NCBI RefSeq assembly: GCF_002001105.1
Contig: NZ_MUNP01000080.1
Span: forward strand, 1 to 64,000
Reading direction: 5' to 3'
DNA length: 64,000 bases
Source: Rhodanobacter sp. C06
GTDB taxonomy: Bacteria > Pseudomonadota > Gammaproteobacteria > Xanthomonadales > Rhodanobacteraceae
The position numbers and the translations under genes were made by a program. The notes under the pieces are model-generated. The model made no database searches and was not told where the DNA came from. It saw only the letters and a program-made list of their open reading frames with translations. Positions 1-8,140 of this stretch are shown here, piece by piece. Numbering within the stretch: the stretch's first letter is position 1; each line of letters opens with the position of its first letter.

Positions 1-39
1 ACCCGTAGCAGCGTCGCGAGCACCCGCCCCTCACCCAAC

Positions 40-151
40 CCTCTCCTCGCTCCTCCACGCGGAGAGAGCACAGGGATGTGCTCGGCTCTGGGGAGCGAGG
101 AAAGCTGCGGCCATCCATGGCCGCTCCCCGCGTGCCCCGAAGGGGAGAGGG
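40..151. repeat. Nested inverted repeat, REP-like intergenic element
   Basis: A GC-rich non-coding stretch downstream of the first gene. TCCTCGCTCC (44-53) is repeated inverted as GGAGCGAGGA (92-101). An outer arm CCCTCTCC near 40-47 pairs with GGGGAGAGGG at 142-151. Arms of this CCCTCTCC/GGGGAGAGGG type are common intergenic repeats in Xanthomonadaceae from general knowledge. It ends just before the stop codon of the kinase at 154 and could fold in the 3' end of that transcript. No gene is visible from 1 to 153. Confidence 0.45.
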
Positions 152-153
152 CT

Positions 154-1713
154 TCAAGCGGCGCTGACCAGCGCCAAGCGCAGCGTGCGCAGCAGTTTCC
201 GCGTGGTGACCGGCTTGTCGAGCACGTGCAGGCGCGGCAGCGGGGGGAGTTCGTCGAGGTGGGGCGGCGCGTCGGGGCGTATCAGCATCACCACCGCGCT
301 GTCGTAGCCCTGCTCGATCAACGCGCCCAGCGTGCGCACGGCGGTGAACAGGTTCATGTCGGCGTCCATCAATACCAGGTCGGGCAGGCCGTGCGCGCCG
401 ATCCACTGCAGCGCGGCGGTGCCGCTCTGGCTGGCATGGGCTTGGTAGCCCCACGCGTCCAGCGTATCGGTGAGCAGGGACAGCTGGCTGGCCGCCTCGG
501 CCACCACCAGCACCTGCTCGGCGGCGCCTTCGAGGCTGTCACTGTCGTCGCCGTTCGCGTCGACGGCGTCGGCCGCCAATTCCTGCAACGGGATGTACAG
601 GTCGAAGCGGGTGCCGCGGCCCGACGCGCTGTCCACCCGCATCACGCCGCCGTGGCTGGCGACGATGCGCCGGCAGGACACGAGGCCGAGGCCAGTGCCG
701 TTCTCCTTGGTGGTGAAGAACGGTTCGAACAGCCGCGCCAGCACCTCGCGGCTCATGCCGGGGCCGTTGTCGACCACGCTGAGGCGCAGGTGGCGGCCGG
801 GATGCGGCTCTTCCCCGGGCAGGAAGAACTCCGGGTCGAGCCGTTGCTGCGCGGTCTCGATGCGCAGCTCGCCGCCTTCGGACATCGCCTGGATCGCGTT
901 GAGGCAGAGGTTGAGCAGGCATTGCTGCAGCTCGGTGTGGTTGCCGGCGAACGCGAGCTCGGGGGCGTCGACCGCCATTTCCATGCGGATCGCGCGCGGC
1001 ACGCTACCCTGCAGCAGCAAGCCCAGTGCGTCCATCAGCGCGCCCAGGCGCACCTGCTCGGCGCGGCGCGCGCCGCGGGCGAAGGACAGCATCGACTGCA
1101 CCATGTCCAGCCCGCGCTTGCCGCAGTCGCGCACCAGTTCGCCCAGCCGCGCCAGCTGCGGGTCGTCGGCGCGGTCACGCAGGCTGTCACCGGCCAGCAG
1201 CAGCGGCTGCAGCAGGTTGCGCAGGTCGTGGCTGAGACCGCCGGCGAGCATTGCCAGGCTCTCGAAGCGCTGGGCGCGGATCAGCTCGGCCTGGGCGCGC
1301 TGGCTGGCACGCCGCTCGGCGGCCTCGGCGAGCGCGCGGCGCACCGCGCTGGCGAGGCGCGCGGGATTCTGCTTGAGGATGTAGTCGGTGGCGCCGTTGC
1401 GCAGCGCCGCTATCGCCGCCTCCTCGCCCAGCGTGGCGGAGACGAAGATGAAGGGCAGGTCCGGGTCGCGCTGGCGCAGCAGCTCCAGCGCGCGCTGGCC
1501 GGAGAAGCTCGGCAGGCTGAGGTCGGACAGCACGATGTCGGGCACGAACTCGCGCAGCGCGACGAGATAGGCCTCCTCCTCGTCGACCACCCGCGCCTCG
1601 TGCGCGAGCCCGTCGTCGTCGAGCTCGACCAGCGCCAGCTCGGCGTCGTTGCGGTTGTCCTCCACCAGCAGCACCCGGATCGGGCGTGTGTCGCTGCCGT
1701 GCGCACCGTGCAT
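154..1713 (-). CDS. Hybrid sensor kinase: receiver - histidine kinase - receiver
   Basis: A 519-aa soluble signalling protein. An N-terminal receiver (about residues 12-130) has the acidic motif VEDN and phospho-acceptor Asp64 in LSDLSLP. It is followed by a short coiled coil, an H-box with His162 in GGLSHDLRN, an HATPase domain with NLCLNAIQAM, DNGPGM and GTGLGL, and a degenerate C-terminal receiver around residues 395-515 with Asp in VLMDADMN. There is no signal peptide or membrane segment, so the input is probably phosphotransfer from another kinase into the first receiver. The start is supported by a strong purine-rich ribosome site (GAGGGGAGGAG) just upstream. It follows a response regulator and a CHASE3 kinase on the same strand, suggesting one phosphorelay. 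The signal is unknown. Confidence 0.85.
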   Translation of the reverse strand: MHGAHGSDTRPIRVLLVEDNRNDAELALVELDDDGLAHEARVVDEEEAYLVALREFVPDIVLSDLSLPSFSGQRALELLRQRDPDLPFIFVSATLGEEAAIAALRNGATDYILKQNPARLASAVRRALAEAAERRASQRAQAELIRAQRFESLAMLAGGLSHDLRNLLQPLLLAGDSLRDRADDPQLARLGELVRDCGKRGLDMVQSMLSFARGARRAEQVRLGALMDALGLLLQGSVPRAIRMEMAVDAPELAFAGNHTELQQCLLNLCLNAIQAMSEGGELRIETAQQRLDPEFFLPGEEPHPGRHLRLSVVDNGPGMSREVLARLFEPFFTTKENGTGLGLVSCRRIVASHGGVMRVDSASGRGTRFDLYIPLQELAADAVDANGDDSDSLEGAAEQVLVVAEAASQLSLLTDTLDAWGYQAHASQSGTAALQWIGAHGLPDLVLMDADMNLFTAVRTLGALIEQGYDSAVVMLIRPDAPPHLDELPPLPRLHVLDKPVTTRKLLRTLRLALVSAA

Positions 1714-1923
1714 GGGCTCCTCCCCTCGTCTCGCTGCCTCGCTTCAAACGCCATGCATTTCAATCGTACGAAATGCTGCCGCCTTCCTTGCCGAATGTTT
1801 TTTGTTCGTCATCCGGCGACTTCCATCGCCCGTGGCCCGCCGCCCGATCGGCCTGCGGCTGCGGCCACGCGGTTCGCCGGAATGTCGGCATGGTAACCCC
1901 TGACCGCCGGTCGCGATTCCGCA

Positions 1924-2370
1924 TCACTCCTGCTCGGGCGCCTGGTTCAGCACCGCCCAGAACTGGCCCAGCGTGCGCACTGCGGTGAAGAACTGGTCCA
2001 CGTCCACCGGCTTGATCACGTAGGCGTTGACGCCCAGATCCCAGCTGCGCGCCAGGTCGCTCTCCTCGCGCGAGGAGGACAGGATCACCACCGGGATGCG
2101 CCGCAGGTGCTCGTCGGCGCGCATGCGGGTGAGCACTTCCAGGCCGTCCATGCGCGGCATCTTGATGTCGAGCAGCACCACCGCCGGGTTGCCGGGCTCG
2201 CGCGTGGCCCAGGCGCCGCGGCACTGCAGCCAGTCCATGCATTCCACGCCGTCCTGCAGGTGCACCACCGGGTTGGCGAGGTTGGCCTCGCGCAGCGCGT
2301 CCAGCGACATTTCGGCGTCGGCCATGCTGTCCTCGACCAGCAGGATGGTGCGGATGTGGCGATTGATCAT
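1924..2370 (-). CDS. Single-domain response regulator, Rcp1-like
   Basis: A 148-aa stand-alone receiver domain. The acidic pocket is LLVEDS near residues 10-15, the phospho-acceptor is Asp68 in VVLLDIKMP, the conserved Ser/Thr is in VILSSS, and the Lys is in VIKPVD. The insertion between beta-2 and beta-3 and the overall size match the Rcp1 family that partners phytochrome-type kinases. It has no output domain, so it should act by protein interaction or phosphorelay. The ATG at 2370 overlaps the stop codon of the upstream kinase by ATGA, indicating translational coupling to it. A longer in-frame open stretch runs upstream into the kinase gene and is rejected as the start. Confidence 0.88.
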   Translation of the reverse strand: MINRHIRTILLVEDSMADAEMSLDALREANLANPVVHLQDGVECMDWLQCRGAWATREPGNPAVVLLDIKMPRMDGLEVLTRMRADEHLRRIPVVILSSSREESDLARSWDLGVNAYVIKPVDVDQFFTAVRTLGQFWAVLNQAPEQE

Positions 2371-4163
2371 GTGGTTCTCTCGGTGGAGGTGCCGGACAGG
2401 TCCCGTGCCGGCAGCGAAAAGTGGAAGCGTGCGCCGCGCTCCGGCTCGGCCTCGGCCCAGACCCGGCCGCCGTGACGGGCGAGTATGCGCCGCACGTTGG
2501 CCAGGCCGATGCCGTTGCCGGGGAAATCCGAGGTGCGGTGCAGGCGCTGGAACACGCCGAACAGCTTGTCGGCGTACTGCATGTCGAAGCCGGCGCCGTC
2601 GTCGCTCACGGTGAACTCGTAGTCGCCGTTGCGGCCGCGCCGCACGTCCACCGCGATGTGCGCCAGCTTGCGCTTGCCGGTGTACTTCACCGCGTTGCCG
2701 ATCAGGTTCTGCCACACCGTGCGCAGCATGTTCTCGTCGCCCACCACGATCGGCAGCGGCGCGATCGACCAGCTGATGCGCCGCCCCGGCGCCTCCCCCT
2801 CGCTCAATGCACGCGCCTCTTCCGCCAGCGACTGCATGTCCACCGGCTGCAGACGCAGCGCGCCGCGGCCGAGGCGCGAGAACACCAGCAGATCGTCGAT
2901 CAGTTGCGCCATGCGCTGCGCCGAGTTGCCGATCACGTCGAGGTAGTGGCTGCCGGTGTCGTCCACCCGCTCGCCCAGGTGCAGGCGCAGCTTGCGCGCG
3001 AAACCGGCGATGTGGCGCAGCGGTGCGCGCAGGTCGTGCGAGACGGAGTAGCTGAATGCCTCCAGCTCGCGATTGACATCGGAAACCTGCGCGACCTTGC
3101 CTTCCAGCTGGTGGTTCAGCTCGTTGACCTTTTGCTCGGCCAGCGCGCGCGCGGTGACGTCACTCACCGTGAGCAGCAGCGCCTGCGCGTCGCTGTCCTG
3201 CTGCTGGATGCGCCGCGCGTTGATCACCACGTGGCGGTCCACGCCGTCGACGGTTCGCTGCACCAGCTCGTAGTCCCACAGCTCGCGGTTGCGCAGCAGC
3301 ACGTCGTTGAGCCGCTGCAGCAGTGCGCCGTCGCTCCAGGCGCCGTCGCCGATCTGCGGCAGCGGCAGCGCGCGGTGGTGCTTCGGGTCCAGCCCGTACA
3401 GCTCGCTGAAGGCGGCGTTCACCAGCAGGCTGCGCAGCTGCTCGTCGAACAGCGCGATCGGTTCGCGCACCGCCTGCACGATCATCTGCGAGCGCAGCAC
3501 CGCGCGACCTTCGCGGGTTTCCGCCAGCAGGCGCTTGCCGATCTGCCGCTCCGAGGAGATCACCACCACGATCAGCAGCACCAACTGCGCCAGCGCGGTG
3601 AGCCCGAGCACGAACTGGCCGCGGCTCACCTGCTGCTCGACGTCGCGGGTGCGTTCGACCAGCAGGCGATCCTCGGTCTGCGCGATGCCGTCGATCAGCT
3701 CGTGCATGTGGAACAGGTCGCCGGTGTCACGCAGCGACTGCCGCGCGCCGACGGCATCCCCCTGGTGCAGCCGCGCGAGCGCCTGGTCCACCAGGATGAT
3801 GCGGCCGTTGGTGACGCTCTCCAGCGCGCCGATGCGCGCCTGCTGGTCGGGATTGTCGCGGGTGAGGCCGCGCAGCTGCGTCAGCAGGGCCGGCACCTGG
3901 TCCTTCGCGCCGCCGGCGCGCTGCTCGGTGGGCGCGTCGCCGTCGCCGGCGAGGATGCGATAGCTCGCCGCCTCGCTGTCGCGGATCAGGTAGGCGATGC
4001 GGTAGGTGAGCGCCTTGACCGTGCTGGCGTGGTTGAGCCAGAGGTTGGCCTGCTGCGTTTCGTCGGCCATCACTCGCGTGGCGAGATACGGCAGCACCAC
4101 GATGACGACCATCGCGAGCAGCAGGCCGGCGACACGCCAGCGCAGCAGACCCTTGACTTTCAT
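2367..4163 (-). CDS. Membrane sensor histidine kinase, CHASE3-PAS type
   Basis: A 598-aa inner-membrane kinase. One membrane helix at about residues 8-30 and a second near 185-205 bracket a helical periplasmic region of CHASE3 character containing AYLIRDSEAASYRIL. A PAS-like domain follows (about 230-350), then a coiled linker, an H-box with AFSYSVSHDLRAPLRHI, and an HATPase domain with NLIGNAVKYT, DDGAGFD and GIGLANVRRI. This is the architecture of phytochrome-like kinases that signal to Rcp1-type regulators, and such a regulator overlaps its stop codon. It is transcribed first, with the regulator next and the hybrid kinase third. The stimulus is not evident. Confidence 0.87.
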   Translation of the reverse strand: MKVKGLLRWRVAGLLLAMVVIVVLPYLATRVMADETQQANLWLNHASTVKALTYRIAYLIRDSEAASYRILAGDGDAPTEQRAGGAKDQVPALLTQLRGLTRDNPDQQARIGALESVTNGRIILVDQALARLHQGDAVGARQSLRDTGDLFHMHELIDGIAQTEDRLLVERTRDVEQQVSRGQFVLGLTALAQLVLLIVVVISSERQIGKRLLAETREGRAVLRSQMIVQAVREPIALFDEQLRSLLVNAAFSELYGLDPKHHRALPLPQIGDGAWSDGALLQRLNDVLLRNRELWDYELVQRTVDGVDRHVVINARRIQQQDSDAQALLLTVSDVTARALAEQKVNELNHQLEGKVAQVSDVNRELEAFSYSVSHDLRAPLRHIAGFARKLRLHLGERVDDTGSHYLDVIGNSAQRMAQLIDDLLVFSRLGRGALRLQPVDMQSLAEEARALSEGEAPGRRISWSIAPLPIVVGDENMLRTVWQNLIGNAVKYTGKRKLAHIAVDVRRGRNGDYEFTVSDDGAGFDMQYADKLFGVFQRLHRTSDFPGNGIGLANVRRILARHGGRVWAEAEPERGARFHFSLPARDLSGTSTERTT

Positions 4164-4211
4164 TGGACAGACCGCATCGGCTGACCCCGCCGGACCACGT
4201 CCGGTTCGCTA

Positions 4212-4479
4212 AGAGCCTGTTTACGATCTCCAAGCACCCCGCGCCGGGAGCTGTTTGCGCGCAGGCCAAGGAAGAACGAGGGAGTGGACGTCCGTCCACG
4301 ACCGAGTGATGACGCCAGCATGCGGGCAAACAGACCCGGCCCTTCGGGTTGCCACCGAGTGGCCACCATGCGGCAGCGCGCGGCTTGACCTGACGGCCAG
4401 TCAGGCGCAGCGCCACGCACTACCACCTGGCGGCCACTCGATGACAACGCGGGGTGTTTGGAGATCATAAACAGGCTCT
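4212..4479. mobile_element. MITE-like element with 32-bp terminal inverted repeats
   Basis: Positions 4212-4243 and 4448-4479 are inverted repeats matching at 30 of 32 positions, beginning AGAGCCTGTTTA on each strand. The 268-bp body has no credible gene. A second inner inverted pair (GCTGTTTGCGCGC near 4250 and GCGGGCAAACAG near 4322) adds secondary structure. If the ends are read as GAGCC..., the flanks are TAA and TGA, compatible with the TNA-type target of IS1031-like IS5 elements, but this is weak. The element fills most of the gap between the GH92 stop and the upstream region of the CHASE3 kinase, so it may carry or disrupt that kinase's promoter. Confidence 0.7.
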
Positions 4480-4557
4480 GAGGCAGGGGCTATTCTGCGC
4501 AGGTTTCGCGCCGCGGGCCAAGCCGGCATGACGGCGCGCAACCGGAAGCGCAGGCGA

Positions 4558-6906
4558 CTACTTCCCGTACGGGCTCATCGCCGCCGGCCGCGCCGCCACC
4601 GCCGTGCCCCACTCCCGGTTCGGTTCGGCCTGCATCGTGAAACGCAGCTCCCCACCGGCGAGGATCTCGCCGTGGCGCAGGTAGACCCGGTCCAGCGGCT
4701 TGCCGTTCAGCGTGACCGCGCCGACGTAGGGATGCGCGTCGTCCAGGTGCTCGGCCACCACGGTGAAGCTGTGGCCGTTCGGCAGGTGCAGCACCGCCTT
4801 GGGCACGAACGGCCGGCCGATCGCGTACTCGTCGCTGGCCGGCGTCACCGGATAGAAACCCAACGCGGTGAAGATGTACCAGGCCGACATCTGGCCCAGG
4901 TCGTCGTTGCCGACCAGGCCATCCGGGCCGTCGTGGTACTGGCTGTCCATGATCTGCTTCAGGCGCTGCTGCGTCTTCCAGGGCGCGCCGGCGTAGTCGT
5001 ACAGGTAGGCGATGTGGTGGCTGGGCTCGTTGCCGTGCGCGTACCAGCCGATCAGGCCGGTGATGTCCTCGACGTTCTTGAAGATGGCCGGATCGACCTT
5101 GGCGTCGAACAGCTGGTCGAGCTTGCTGACGAATTTCTGGTCGCCGCCATAGGCGGCGACCAGCCCGGCCACGTCCTGCGGCACGTACCACGAGTACTGC
5201 CAGGCATTCGCCTCGGTGTAGTCGCTGCCGTACGCAGCCGAAGTCGGATCGAACGGGGTGCGGAACTGGCCGTTGCTCAACTTGGCGCGCATGAAGTCCG
5301 TCTTCGGATCCCACACGTTGCGCCAGTTGGCCGCGCGTTTCTCGAAGGTCGCGTAGATGCCGTGCTTGCCCAGGGCCTTGGCCATCTGCGCGACCGCCCA
5401 GTCGTCGTAGGCGTATTCCTGGGTCTTGGAACCGGCTTCCGTTTCCTTGTCGATCGGCACGTAGCCGAGCTTCATGTAGTCGGCCAGGTCGCCGTAGGGC
5501 CCGTAGGTGGCGGTGGACACCATCGCCTTCAGCGCCTGGTCGGCATCGAAGCCGCGCACGCCCTTGATGTACGCGTCGGCGATGATCGCCACCGCGTGAT
5601 AACCGGTCATGCACCAGGTCTCCAGGCCCTGGTACGCCCATACCGGCAGCATGCCGAACGGGCTGTCCTGCTGCGCCGCGATCAGCGAGCGGATGAACTG
5701 CGTGCTGAGGTCGGGCCGCAGCAGCACCATCAGCGGTTCCTCGGCGCGGTAGACGTCCCACATCGACCAGCTGGAATAGAAGTCGAAAGTCCCTTGCTTG
5801 TCCTGAGCCTTGTGCACCTGGTGGTCGGGGCCGCGGTATTCGCCGTTGACGTCCATGCTCAGCGTGGGCGCGAGCATCGCGTGGTAGAGCGAGGTGTAGA
5901 AGCCGGTGCGCTGCGCCGGCGTGCCCTCCACGTCGATGACGGACAGCGCCTTGTTCCATGCCGCGGTGGCGTCGGCGCGACGAGTATCGAAATCCCAGCC
6001 CTTGCCGTCCTGGTCGAGGTTCGCGATCGCGTTGGCTTCGCTCACCGGCGAAATCGCCACCTTCACCAGCAGCGGCTTGTCGAGCTTGCCGAAGTCGAAC
6101 ACGCCTTCCAGCGCGCGGCCGTTCTCGGCGTCATGGTCCTCGGGCTGGTTGCCCGGCCCCGCGAAACCCTTGTAGAGCACGTCCGTCTCGCGGTCGTACA
6201 GCGTGCGCGAGACCATCGGCTGGTTGAAGCGCATCGCGAAGCACAGCTCACGTCCCGGCGCCCAGCCGCGCGTGGTGCGGCAGCCGCTGACGGTGCCGTC
6301 GGCGCGCACGCGCAGGCGCGACCACAGCACCTTGCCGGGGTAGTCGTAGATGCTGGGGCGCAGGTCGAGCAGCAGGTGCGCGGGCTTGCCTTTCGGGAAG
6401 GTGTAGCGGTGCCAGCCGATGCGCGTCGAGGCGGTCAGCTCCGCGCGCACGCCGTAGTCGGAGAGCGTCACCGCGTAGTAGCCGGCCTGCTCCACCTCGC
6501 TGGCGTGGCTGAAGCGCGAGCGGTAGCCGCTGCCCGGCTTCGCGGGATCGCCGGGGTCCAACTTCACGTCGCCCGCGATCGGCATCACCAGCACGTCGCC
6601 CAGGTCCGAATGGCCGGAACCGGAGAAGTGGGTGTGCGAGAAACCCATGATGGTGGGATCGCCGTACTGGTAGCCGGCGGCCCACTTGTAGGCGTGCTTG
6701 AAGTCCGGCATCGCCGTGTCGGGCGAGAGCTGGATCATCCCGAACGGCACGGTGGCGCCGGGGAAGGTGTGGCCGTCGCCGCCGGTGCCGATGCGCGGAT
6801 CGACCTCGGCCGCATGGCCGTTCGCCGCCACCGCGCCGGTGGAGCACAGGGCCAGGCCGGTGGCCAACGCGAACATCAGCCATGTCTGTGGAGCGTGCTG
6901 CTTCAT
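4558..6906 (-). CDS. GH92 exo-alpha-mannosidase, secreted
   Basis: A 782-aa glycoside hydrolase of family 92, Ca2+-dependent inverting alpha-mannosidases acting on N-glycans. A Sec signal peptide covers about residues 1-27. The N-terminal beta-sandwich begins with the family motif VDPRIGTGGDGHTFPG. The catalytic (alpha/alpha)6 domain carries AHGNEPSHH, whose Glu is the family acid, and GNDDLGQMSAWY, whose Asp is the family base. The start at 6906 is chosen over an upstream in-frame codon because it precedes the signal peptide and follows a GGGGAGGG ribosome site. It is divergent from the LacI gene, with two operator-like palindromes between them. Linkage specificity (1,2, 1,3 or 1,6) cannot be told from this reading. 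Confidence 0.93.
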   Translation of the reverse strand: MKQHAPQTWLMFALATGLALCSTGAVAANGHAAEVDPRIGTGGDGHTFPGATVPFGMIQLSPDTAMPDFKHAYKWAAGYQYGDPTIMGFSHTHFSGSGHSDLGDVLVMPIAGDVKLDPGDPAKPGSGYRSRFSHASEVEQAGYYAVTLSDYGVRAELTASTRIGWHRYTFPKGKPAHLLLDLRPSIYDYPGKVLWSRLRVRADGTVSGCRTTRGWAPGRELCFAMRFNQPMVSRTLYDRETDVLYKGFAGPGNQPEDHDAENGRALEGVFDFGKLDKPLLVKVAISPVSEANAIANLDQDGKGWDFDTRRADATAAWNKALSVIDVEGTPAQRTGFYTSLYHAMLAPTLSMDVNGEYRGPDHQVHKAQDKQGTFDFYSSWSMWDVYRAEEPLMVLLRPDLSTQFIRSLIAAQQDSPFGMLPVWAYQGLETWCMTGYHAVAIIADAYIKGVRGFDADQALKAMVSTATYGPYGDLADYMKLGYVPIDKETEAGSKTQEYAYDDWAVAQMAKALGKHGIYATFEKRAANWRNVWDPKTDFMRAKLSNGQFRTPFDPTSAAYGSDYTEANAWQYSWYVPQDVAGLVAAYGGDQKFVSKLDQLFDAKVDPAIFKNVEDITGLIGWYAHGNEPSHHIAYLYDYAGAPWKTQQRLKQIMDSQYHDGPDGLVGNDDLGQMSAWYIFTALGFYPVTPASDEYAIGRPFVPKAVLHLPNGHSFTVVAEHLDDAHPYVGAVTLNGKPLDRVYLRHGEILAGGELRFTMQAEPNREWGTAVAARPAAMSPYGK

Positions 6907-6929
6907 GGACCCTCCCCTCGCATCAAAAT

Positions 6930-6943
6930 TTGGATCGTTCCAA
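6930..6943. promoter_or_regulatory. LacI-type operator, GH92/lacI divergent promoter (site 1)
   Basis: TTGGATCGTTCCAA is a near-perfect palindrome with the central CG typical of LacI-family operators. It lies 24 bp upstream of the GH92 start codon. Similar 14-mers occur at 7021, 14973, 15085, 25899 and 25999. Six bases farther from the GH92 gene is GACGCTAACACCG (6950-6962), which also occurs beside the GH2 operator. Binding by the adjacent LacI protein is inferred. Confidence 0.75.
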
Positions 6944-7020
6944 GCTGCAGACGCTAACACCGGGTCGTGTGCTGGCGCATGTTGCAACGCGGAAGCATCC
7001 GCGGCACGCTTCCGGTACAT

Positions 7021-7034
7021 TTTGATCGTTCCAA
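7021..7034. promoter_or_regulatory. LacI-type operator, lacI autoregulatory site (site 2)
   Basis: TTTGATCGTTCCAA differs from site 1 by one base and ends 18 bp before the LacI start codon at 7053. A repressor bound here would block its own transcription or early elongation. With site 1 about 90 bp away, looping over the divergent promoter is possible. Confidence 0.7.
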
Positions 7035-7052
7035 TCGACCACGACGACGAGC

Positions 7053-8111
7053 ATGGCCACGGACAGCACGCCTCACGCCAATCGCAAGGTTACCCTCACC
7101 GATATCGCCGCTGGTTGCGACGTGTCGCGTGCCACGGTGTCGCTGGTGCTGCGCGGCAGCCCGCTGGTGAACAAGCTCACCCGCGCACGGGTCGAGGAGG
7201 AGCTGCGCCGCCAAGGTTACGTGTACAACCGCGCCGCTGCCAACCTGCGCCGACGCACCTCCTCCAGCATCGCGCTGGTGCTGAACGACCTCGCCAACCC
7301 GTTCTTCGCCGAGTTTGCCACCGGCGTGGACGAGGCGCTGGGCGGCGCCGGCTACGTCACCCTGCTCGGCAGCACCGGCGAGTCGGTCGCGCGCGAACAG
7401 GCGGTGCTCGGCTCGCTGCTCGAACACGACCCGGCCGGCATCATCCTCTCGCCCGCCGAGGGCAGCGACGCCGGCAGCGTGCTGCGGACGATCGGCCTGC
7501 GCACGCCGATGGTGCTGTTCAACCGCGAGCTCGGCGGCAAGGCCTCGACCGAGGCGCCTTGGGACCGGCTGATGCTGGACAACCAGCGTGGCGCGCGGCT
7601 GGCCACCGAGCACCTGATCGCGCTGGGCCAGCGGCGCATCGCGTTCTTCGGCGGCCATGCCGGCTCCAGCTCCTGCCAGCAGCGCCACGCCGGCTACGTC
7701 GAGGCGATGAAGGCGGCGGGCCTGACCATCGAGCCGCACTGGCGCATCGAATCCGCACCGAACCGCGTGGACGCGGCGGCGCAATGCGGCGCGCTGTTCT
7801 TCGACGCGCCCGCGCCCACCGCGGCGGTCTGCTACAACGACGCGGTGGCGCTGGGCCTGATGCTGGGCCTGCACCAGCGCGGCATCCGGCCCGGCCGCGA
7901 CTTCGCCGTCACCGGCTTCGACGACATCGCCGAAGCCGGACTCAGCGCACCGCCGCTCACCACGCTTGCCTCCACGCCGCGCGCGCGTGGCCGCCAGGCC
8001 GCCGAACTGCTGCTGCAGCGGCTGCGCGACCCGCAGGCGCCGGCGCAACGCACCGTGGTTCCGGTGCAACTGGTGGTGCGCGGCAGCAGCTGTCCACCGC
8101 CCAGCGCCTGA
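7053..8111 (+). CDS. LacI-family repressor of the mannose/N-glycan locus
   Basis: A 352-aa LacI/GalR regulator. The N-terminal helix-turn-helix and hinge occupy about residues 12-60 (VTLTDIAAGCDVSRATVSLV). The periplasmic-binding-protein-like ligand domain follows from about residue 70, with typical segments SSIALVLNDLANPFFAE and TGFDDIAEAG. It is the first gene of a plus-strand operon with a permease, a sugar kinase and an AGE isomerase, and is divergent from a GH92 gene. The six related palindromes in this locus are its likely sites, and the effector is probably mannose or a phosphorylated derivative (inference). The ribosome site is weak. A longer upstream ATG is not supported because operator site 2 would fall inside the gene. 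Confidence 0.88.
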   Translation: MATDSTPHANRKVTLTDIAAGCDVSRATVSLVLRGSPLVNKLTRARVEEELRRQGYVYNRAAANLRRRTSSSIALVLNDLANPFFAEFATGVDEALGGAGYVTLLGSTGESVAREQAVLGSLLEHDPAGIILSPAEGSDAGSVLRTIGLRTPMVLFNRELGGKASTEAPWDRLMLDNQRGARLATEHLIALGQRRIAFFGGHAGSSSCQQRHAGYVEAMKAAGLTIEPHWRIESAPNRVDAAAQCGALFFDAPAPTAAVCYNDAVALGLMLGLHQRGIRPGRDFAVTGFDDIAEAGLSAPPLTTLASTPRARGRQAAELLLQRLRDPQAPAQRTVVPVQLVVRGSSCPPPSA

Positions 8112-8140
8112 GCGCACGCACCCACCCAGAGGGGAACCGC

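Noticed and set aside
76-1896. 606-codon plus-strand open frame opposite the hybrid kinase
   Set aside because: Rich in Gln/Arg/His/Ala with no domain; it is the antisense shadow of a clear kinase in high-GC DNA.
4160-4470. Short open frames inside the MITE-like element
   Set aside because: They follow from the GC-rich inverted repeats; no ribosome site or family.
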